DNA of 64,000 nt from Saprospiraceae bacterium (GTDB lineage Bacteria > Bacteroidota > Bacteroidia > Chitinophagales > Saprospiraceae): contig JADZFD010000063.1 in assembly GCA_020850225.1 (NCBI GenBank), forward strand, positions 1 to 64,000. The letters run 5' to 3'. Of this stretch, positions 58,883 to 64,000 are shown one piece after another. Numbering within the stretch: the stretch's first letter is position 1; every line of letters starts with the position of its first letter. The notes under the pieces are model-generated. The model was not told where the DNA came from and ran no database searches. It saw nothing but the letters and a program-made list of their open reading frames with translations. Both the position numbers and the translations under genes were made by a program.

Positions 58883-60967
58883 ATGACAAAATTAATACAT
58901 AGGGATATCAGCTGGCTTTCTTTCAACCACCGGGTTTTGCAAGAAGCTAAAGATATTTCAGTTCCATTACTCGAAAGGCTCAAATTTCTGGCTATCTATT
59001 CTTCCAATCTGGATGAATTTTTCAGAATCCGGGTTGCCAATCATCGTAATCTGGCACGTACAAACAAATCGACTCTCAAGGATATCGACTATTCTCCAAT
59101 CCAGATACTGAAAGAAATTCAGAAAATTTCCAATCAGCATCAGAAAGAATTCAGTCGAATATATGAAAAAGTTTTAATCCCTGAACTAAAAAAAACAGGA
59201 ATTCAGATTGTCTCGTGGAAAAACCTCGATAAAGAACAGGTAGAATTTGTTGATACATACTTCAAGGAATCACTGTTGCCTTTTGTTCAGCCCGTATTGC
59301 TGGTAGGTAAAAAAATCAAACCTTTTCTCAACAACGGAGCCTTGTATCTGGCTTTACACCTACAGAGTAAGGAGCATACGGAATCAGCTCCGGTACCTGA
59401 ATATGCCATTGTTAAAATACCTTCAGACCATTTATCCAGATTTCTTGAATTACCTGCCCAAAAACCGGATGTGCGTCAGATACTGATGCTGGATGATGCC
59501 GTCAGATATAGTGTGCGATTGATTTTTCCAGGATACAATATTATGGATACCTATTCCATCAAACTTACCCGCGATGCAGAGTTGTATATCGACGATGAAT
59601 ATTCCGGTGATTTGTTGCTAAAGATTAAAAAAAGTTTGGACAAACGCAATGTCGGTATTGCTTCAAGGCTTGCTTATGACAGGTCTATGCCCAAACATTT
59701 TCTTCAATATTTGATGCAGGTTTTTGAGATAGAAGAATTTGACCTGTTGCCTGAAGGAAGATATCACAATAATGCCGATTTCTTTAAGTTCCCTTCTTAC
59801 AATCTGAACTTTCTGAAAGATCCTGAACTTCCACCTATACATATCAGTGAACTAGAATATACTGAATCTATTTTCAGTAAAATAAGGGAAAAAGATTATC
59901 TCGTATACATGCCCTATCACAGTTACGAATCCGTAATCAAGTTTTTTGAAGATGCTGCCGATGATCCGGATGTATCACATATAAAAATCATTCAATATAG
60001 AGTCGCCAGAATATCCCGTATCATGCAAGCCATTCAAAAGGCTGTAAAAAACGGGAAACATGTCAGTACATTTATTGAAGTCAAAGCCAGATTTGACGAG
60101 GAAGCCAACCTCAAATGGGGTGAAGAACTTGAAAAATCAGGCGTTACTGTCTATTATAGTATGCCTGGCTTCAAAGTACACAGTAAACTGGCACTGGTAC
60201 GCAGGCTGGAAGATGGCAAACCCAATTTATACGCATATCTTGGTACGGGTAACTTCCATGAAGATACGGCTAAAACCTACTCAGATTTCGGATTATTTAC
60301 CAGTGATAAAAAAATAGTCAATGAAGTAGCGAGGGTTTTTAACTATCTGGAAACCAAACAACGACCCCATCAGCCTTTCGAATATCTGGGTGTCGGTCTT
60401 TTTAACCTGAAGGAAAAATTTATCAGTCTGATCAAAAGGGAAACCGAGAATGCCCGGAAAGGTAAAAAAGCACGGCTTATACTCAAGATGAACAGTCTTC
60501 AGGACGAAGAAATCATTCAGTATCTGTATGAAGCTTCACAGGCCGGTGTTAAAATCAAGCTCATAGTCAGAGGTATTTGTTGCCTTGTTCCGGGACAAAA
60601 AAACCTAAGTGAGAACATTGAAGCTATTTCAATTATAGACCGATTTCTGGAACATGCACGGGTTTTTATTTTTCATAATGACGGAAATTCAGAAGTCTAT
60701 CTTTCTTCAGCTGACTGGATGACACGCAACCTGCATTTCAGGGTAGAAACCCTTTTTCCCGTACTGGATAAAGACCTCGCTAAGGTAATTACAGACTGTA
60801 TACAAATTCAACTCAATGACAATGTAAAGGCAAGAATATTAAATGCCAAAATGAACAATAAGTACCGTAAGAACAACGAAGAAATTGCTGTACGAAGTCA
60901 AACTGAGACTTATTATTATATCAAGCGCAGAGAAGAAAAAATTCCAAAACCGGAACCCATTATTTAA
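58883..60967 (+). CDS. ppk1: polyphosphate kinase 1
   Basis: PPK1 builds inorganic polyphosphate from ATP and can run in reverse. The 694-residue protein has the N-terminal HRDISWLSFNHRVLQEA domain, the head domain, and two phospholipase-D-like C-terminal domains. The autophosphorylated His433 lies in PGFKVHSKLALV, aligning with E. coli His435, and YLGTGNFHEDTAKTYSDFGLFT is the next conserved block. The second His domain (SSADWMTRNLHFRVETLFPV) is complete. No exopolyphosphatase (ppx) is adjacent. purB follows after 21 bp, so co-transcription is likely. Confidence 0.97.
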   Translation: MTKLIHRDISWLSFNHRVLQEAKDISVPLLERLKFLAIYSSNLDEFFRIRVANHRNLARTNKSTLKDIDYSPIQILKEIQKISNQHQKEFSRIYEKVLIPELKKTGIQIVSWKNLDKEQVEFVDTYFKESLLPFVQPVLLVGKKIKPFLNNGALYLALHLQSKEHTESAPVPEYAIVKIPSDHLSRFLELPAQKPDVRQILMLDDAVRYSVRLIFPGYNIMDTYSIKLTRDAELYIDDEYSGDLLLKIKKSLDKRNVGIASRLAYDRSMPKHFLQYLMQVFEIEEFDLLPEGRYHNNADFFKFPSYNLNFLKDPELPPIHISELEYTESIFSKIREKDYLVYMPYHSYESVIKFFEDAADDPDVSHIKIIQYRVARISRIMQAIQKAVKNGKHVSTFIEVKARFDEEANLKWGEELEKSGVTVYYSMPGFKVHSKLALVRRLEDGKPNLYAYLGTGNFHEDTAKTYSDFGLFTSDKKIVNEVARVFNYLETKQRPHQPFEYLGVGLFNLKEKFISLIKRETENARKGKKARLILKMNSLQDEEIIQYLYEASQAGVKIKLIVRGICCLVPGQKNLSENIEAISIIDRFLEHARVFIFHNDGNSEVYLSSADWMTRNLHFRVETLFPVLDKDLAKVITDCIQIQLNDNVKARILNAKMNNKYRKNNEEIAVRSQTETYYYIKRREEKIPKPEPII

Positions 60968-60988
60968 CCATTCAATTTATACTATTCA

Positions 60989-62323
60989 ATGCTGTCAGCT
61001 CTATCCCCGTTAGATGGCCGGTATGTTACCGGAACAACACCATTAAGAGATTTTTTTTCAGAATATGCTTTAATAAGATACAGGGTATTCGTAGAAATAG
61101 AATACCTGAAAGCTTTGATATCTTTGCCACTGTCTGGTCTTGAATCTTTGAATACGAAAGACATATTTACGGCATTGGACAATATTGTCAGCAACTTTGA
61201 TGAAATGGAGGCAATGAAAATCAAAGAGACGGAAAATAAGACCAATCATGATGTTAAAGCTGTAGAATACTATATCAAAGATGAAATGACCCGGCTGAAT
61301 CTGGGCAAATACCTGGAATTTGTACATTTGGGTCTGACATCCCAGGATATCAACAATACAGCATTTCCACTGATGCTAAGGGATGCTCTCGAAAAAGTCA
61401 TGATACCCAAACTCAAACAAGTATTATCGGATATTGAAGCTAAGTCCATTGAATACAAGGGTATTCCAATGTTGGCTCATACACATGGTCAACCGGCATC
61501 ACCCACCACATTGGGTAAAGAATTCCAGGTATTTTCAGAAAGATTACAGGATGAATCAGAAGTATTGAAAGCTCAGAGGATAAAATGCAAATTTGGTGGT
61601 GCAACCGGTAATTTCAATGCACACAAAGTAACTTATCCAAATATCAACTGGCAGGTGTTTGCCGATCAACTGACAGCAAAAATGGGGCTATACCGCTCTA
61701 AACATACTACACAGATTGCTCATTATGATGATATAGCCGCTATATGCCACAATTTCATACGAATCAATACGATTCTAATTGATTTTTGCAGGGATATGTG
61801 GAGTTATATCTCAATGGATTATTTCAAACAAAAAGTCAAAGAAGGCGAAGTTGGTTCTTCAGCCATGCCACATAAAGTCAATCCAATAGATTTTGAAAAT
61901 GCTGAAGGTAATCTGGGTATGGCCATTGCTGTATTTGAATTTATGGCTGCCAAGCTTCCAGTATCCAGACTACAAAGGGATTTAACTGACTCTACTGTAC
62001 TTCGTAATCTGGGTGTGCCGTTTGGACATACATTGATTGCCCTGAATTCAATTATAAAAGGTATCGGCAAATTACAATTAAATCATCAGGCATTAGACCG
62101 TGATCTCGAACAAAACTGGGCTGTGGTAGCGGAAGCCATCCAAAACATTTTAAGAAGGGAATTGTATCCTGAACCCTATGAAACATTAAAAACCTTGACA
62201 AGGGGAAAGGTATCTATAACACAAAAAGATATACAGCAGTTTATCTTGAATCTGAATATTGACGAAAGCATTAAAAATGAGATGCTGCTCATCACTCCGC
62301 AAAACTATATCGGATATTATTAA
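60989..62323 (+). CDS. purB: adenylosuccinate lyase
   Basis: PurB releases fumarate at two steps of purine synthesis (SAICAR to AICAR, adenylosuccinate to AMP). The 444-residue protein has the SPLDGRYV opening, THGQPASPTTLGKE, and the fumarase-superfamily signature GSSAMPHKVNPIDFENAEGN carrying the catalytic Ser loop. Its sequence resembles the E. coli type of PurB. It lies 21 bp downstream of ppk1 and is followed by a separate promoter and a lipoprotein gene. Confidence 0.97.
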   Translation: MLSALSPLDGRYVTGTTPLRDFFSEYALIRYRVFVEIEYLKALISLPLSGLESLNTKDIFTALDNIVSNFDEMEAMKIKETENKTNHDVKAVEYYIKDEMTRLNLGKYLEFVHLGLTSQDINNTAFPLMLRDALEKVMIPKLKQVLSDIEAKSIEYKGIPMLAHTHGQPASPTTLGKEFQVFSERLQDESEVLKAQRIKCKFGGATGNFNAHKVTYPNINWQVFADQLTAKMGLYRSKHTTQIAHYDDIAAICHNFIRINTILIDFCRDMWSYISMDYFKQKVKEGEVGSSAMPHKVNPIDFENAEGNLGMAIAVFEFMAAKLPVSRLQRDLTDSTVLRNLGVPFGHTLIALNSIIKGIGKLQLNHQALDRDLEQNWAVVAEAIQNILRRELYPEPYETLKTLTRGKVSITQKDIQQFILNLNIDESIKNEMLLITPQNYIGYY

Positions 62324-62367
62324 ATAAATTACATATTACTATTATATGTAATTTTATAAATAACAGT

Positions 62368-62375
62368 TATCTTTG
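62368..62375 (+). promoter_or_regulatory. -7 promoter element of the lipoprotein gene
   Basis: TATCTTTG matches TAnnTTTG exactly, 38 bp before the ATG at 62414 and 44 bp after the purB stop. Confidence 0.65.
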
Positions 62376-62413
62376 CGCATCATTTATTTTTTAACGTTAA
62401 AAAAATACTTAAT

Positions 62414-63007
62414 ATGCGACAATTGTTCATTCTACTGATAACTTTATCATTCTTTGCATGTAAAAACGATACAGGTAGCTCCAACACCCTGAGCAATGTA
62501 CCTGATGCTCCACCGGTTGATCCTGCTACTTTGACCATTCCCAGTTCCTGTAGCCTGATCAGCGCTGCAGAAGTTAAGGACATCTTAGATACAAAATCAG
62601 ATGTTAATCTCAAAGATGCAACTGATCCAACCAATAAATTTTCAAAATCTTGTTTCTTCAGATGGGACGATACAGACACGCCCAATGCAGGTATCATGAT
62701 TCAAATCCAGACCAATTCAGTATATTCTGAATATCCCGAATATATCAGCAATTATATAAAAAGTAAACTTGAGAACGGAGAAATGGCAATGGGTAATGAA
62801 GCACCGTTTAAATTTTCAAAATTTGACGCATCCGGCAGACCGGGAGCATATTCATTCGAGCAGGCACGGTTCTACTGGACTTTAGACAATAACTATGTTT
62901 GTACTTTATTTTTTAACGTATCCACTCTGAATGAAAAGAAAATGGTAAGAGCAGCAGAAAAAATTATTGAAAAAGTAAACAGCAATTTTGCCAAAGCAAA
63001 AAAATAA
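62414..63007 (+). CDS. lipoprotein of unknown function
   Basis: This 197-residue protein has a lipoprotein signal with Cys at about 16 (LSFFACKND) and a short Pro/Ser/Asp linker. The mature domain has one Cys pair candidate (SSCSLIS and KSCFFRW), mixed alpha/beta character and a C-terminal helix (VRAAEKIIEKVNSN). The Cys spacing and 'C.LIS..EV..IL' opening are reminiscent of DUF3558-type lipoproteins, but I cannot confirm this. A perfect 18-base tandem repeat covers its stop codon. A terminator follows 60 bp downstream. Confidence 0.72.
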   Translation: MRQLFILLITLSFFACKNDTGSSNTLSNVPDAPPVDPATLTIPSSCSLISAAEVKDILDTKSDVNLKDATDPTNKFSKSCFFRWDDTDTPNAGIMIQIQTNSVYSEYPEYISNYIKSKLENGEMAMGNEAPFKFSKFDASGRPGAYSFEQARFYWTLDNNYVCTLFFNVSTLNEKKMVRAAEKIIEKVNSNFAKAKK

Positions 63008-63034
63008 TACATATCCAAAAAATAATACATATCC
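62999..63034 (+). repeat. two exact 18-bp tandem copies across a stop codon
   Basis: The unit AAAAAATAATACATATCC occurs at 62999-63016 and again at 63017-63034. The first copy contains the TAA stop of the lipoprotein gene, so the duplication did not change the protein. Confidence 0.85.
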
Positions 63035-63066
63035 AATAAGTTCATTTTTGAGAAATGAGCATTAAC

Positions 63067-63102
63067 AAAAAAAGGTCACTTCCCCCAAAGTGACCTTTTT
63101 TT
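63067..63102 (+). terminator. rho-independent terminator after the lipoprotein gene
   Basis: Perfect 15-base arms (AAAAAAAGGTCACTT and its complement) with a six-base loop CCCCCA, ending in a run of seven T. Strong, and able to act in both directions. Confidence 0.93.
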
Positions 63103-63225
63103 GATCTTGCGATTCCCATGAAAATTTACCAAAACTTGAAATGAAAAATACTTCAGCTACTTTAAGCCAAAACTCTTTTATAATAACTAAAAACTCAAAC
63201 TCAATTTAATTTAGGAATGTTCTAA

Positions 63226-63282
63226 AATAATTGGGTTGATATTATTTAAATGTTGACTATATCAACCCAATTATTGTTTTTT
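63226..63282 (+). terminator. 17-bp perfect hairpin followed by T-run
   Basis: AATAATTGGGTTGATAT (63226-63242) pairs perfectly with 63259-63275 across a 16-base loop, and the right arm is followed by GTTTTTTAAT. No gene lies immediately upstream of it, because the lipoprotein gene already has a terminator 124 bp earlier. Confidence 0.7.
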
Positions 63283-63698
63283 AATCCCATAAACATTCCT
63301 GATATTTCAAACCGATTCTTTAACCGGATTCGTTAAAAGTATTTAATTTCTTTCCTTTTAACAATACAAAGATGAGACGATTTCAAACATCAAACAAAAA
63401 CAATTTTTATTCAAAATAACATATTTATTTATATAATGTATATTTAAAAGATAATCTATGTATTATATTATTTCTTATCCAAATTTGAAATAGTCCAGCT
63501 ATAGCATTATTATTGAAGATTAAATTTATGTATTATAGATGATACAATGACTTTTTTTCAAAGTGTTACCAAAGGACTTGACGTTAAGTTCAATTTTTTT
63601 TTACAAAACAGGATTCACCCATTAATACGTAACCCAAGGTTGATAACTCTTTGTAATAAATTTTACATTATTAGAAAAATAAAAATTACAGCATTTAA

Positions 63699-63730
63699 TT
63701 TGGGGATTTCTGACATTATACTTACCTTTA
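63699..63730 (+). promoter_or_regulatory. promoter of the sigma-factor gene
   Basis: TTTG (63699-63702), a 20-base spacer and TACCTTTA (63723-63730) match the Bacteroidota -33/-7 consensus TTTG-N19/20-TAnnTTTG with one mismatch. The start codon is four bases after the -7 element. Confidence 0.55.
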
Positions 63731-63734
63731 ACGC

Positions 63735-64000
63735 ATGGATATATCAATTAAGATATCGATTCCTGATGAAGGTGACTTCATACGTGCTGTGCTTAATAAC
63801 GAAAGATGGGCTCAGAAGCAATTGTATGAAGATCATTATCCGGCAATGATGGCAATAGCCCTGCGTTATTCCAATAATGAGGACGATGCCTTGGATATCC
63901 TGCACGAAAGTTTTATCAAAGTATTTATTAATCTGAATAAATATAAAGTCAATTCTTCCCTTTCCGCCTGGATAAGAAGAATCCTGATCAACACAGCTAT
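63735..64000 (+). CDS. ECF-type RNA polymerase sigma factor, N-terminal part (cut by window edge)
   Basis: The ATG at 63735 opens a frame that remains open to the end (88 complete codons). It is not in the ORF track because it has no stop in the window. The residues ALRYSNNEDDALDILHESFIKVFINL match sigma-70 region 2 of extracytoplasmic-function factors, and WIRRILINTA is the usual end of region 2. The opening EDHYPAMMAIALRY is the region 1.2/2.1 boundary of the same group. Region 4 lies beyond the window. An anti-sigma gene may follow but is not visible. A close promoter suggests a leaderless mRNA. Confidence 0.88.
   Translation, partial: MDISIKISIPDEGDFIRAVLNNERWAQKQLYEDHYPAMMAIALRYSNNEDDALDILHESFIKVFINLNKYKVNSSLSAWIRRILINTA

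Larger units (their letters stand above)
63103..63734. other. intergenic region with a second terminator-like hairpin
   Basis: About 630 bases with no credible protein gene; the 100-codon ORF at 63547 reads through a T-run and overlaps the sigma-factor gene. A 17-bp perfect hairpin lies at 63226-63275. The 123 bases between the two hairpins could hold a small RNA, but no promoter was identified. The right end carries the sigma-factor promoter. Confidence 0.5.

Noticed and set aside
63547-63849. ORF of 100 aa near the right end
   Set aside because: It contains a T-run and overlaps the better-supported sigma-factor frame starting at 63735.

Overview
The window looks like a chromosomal segment of a low-GC Bacteroidota bacterium, probably close to Saprospiria or Chitinophagia. 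The lineage is inferred from gene families: a SusC/SusD pair, PorP/SprF, type IX secretion (T9SS) sorting domains of both type A and type B, GEVED and DUF2891 proteins, and a repeated TAnnTTTG promoter element typical of this phylum. There is no rRNA, CRISPR array, prophage or insertion sequence. One tRNA gene (Pro, GGG) is present.

Layout. 1-1.6 kb: a minus-strand row of two small secreted paralogs and the start of a GEVED-domain surface protein cut by the window edge. 1.6-2.5 kb: AT-rich non-coding. 2.5-8.5 kb: a SusC/SusD/SusE-F-like outer-membrane uptake operon ending in a long nested hairpin. 8.6-12.2 kb: chorismate synthase, a pseudouridine-synthase homolog that has lost its catalytic residue, and dnaB. 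12.2-12.6 kb: a non-coding region with three perfect DnaA boxes, then tRNA-Pro. 12.7-16.7 kb: a sterol-desaturase-type hydroxylase, a fused glycosyltransferase and recR. 16.8-21.7 kb, plus strand: tatC, a small membrane protein, an ABC exporter, a probable outer-membrane protein and murB. 21.8-30.2 kb: TPR protein, gyrA, M1 peptidase, thiolase, TonB. 30.5-46 kb: PorP/SprF with a 1956-residue metalloprotease/Ig-repeat protein, a second giant T9SS protein (1921 residues) and an S9 peptidase. 46.3-55.1 kb: TPR lipoprotein, pruA, coaD, a dockerin-like T9SS protein, an unrecognised 481-residue protein and DUF2891. 55.2-64 kb: pyrB, pyrR, glycosyltransferase, CPBP protease, ppk1, purB, a lipoprotein and the start of an ECF sigma factor.

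How the genes fit together. Much of the window serves the cell surface. SusC/D and the TonB protein would handle TonB-dependent uptake. The two giant type-B proteins, PorP/SprF, the dockerin-like protein and the GEVED protein form a T9SS cargo group. The S9 and M1 peptidases and the metalloprotease domain point to protein degradation outside the cytoplasm. Housekeeping genes (aroC, dnaB, recR, tatC, murB, gyrA, coaD, pyrB, pyrR, ppk1, purB) are interspersed.

Most worth checking: the pseudouridine synthase with Asp replaced by Asn; the helically phased DnaA boxes upstream of dnaB; the glycosyltransferase fused to an incomplete sugar-transferase module; the nested hairpin between the sus operon and aroC; and promoters placed so close to start codons that the mRNAs would be leaderless. 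I found no clear evidence of an entirely new multi-gene system. All calls come from reading the sequence, with no database search.
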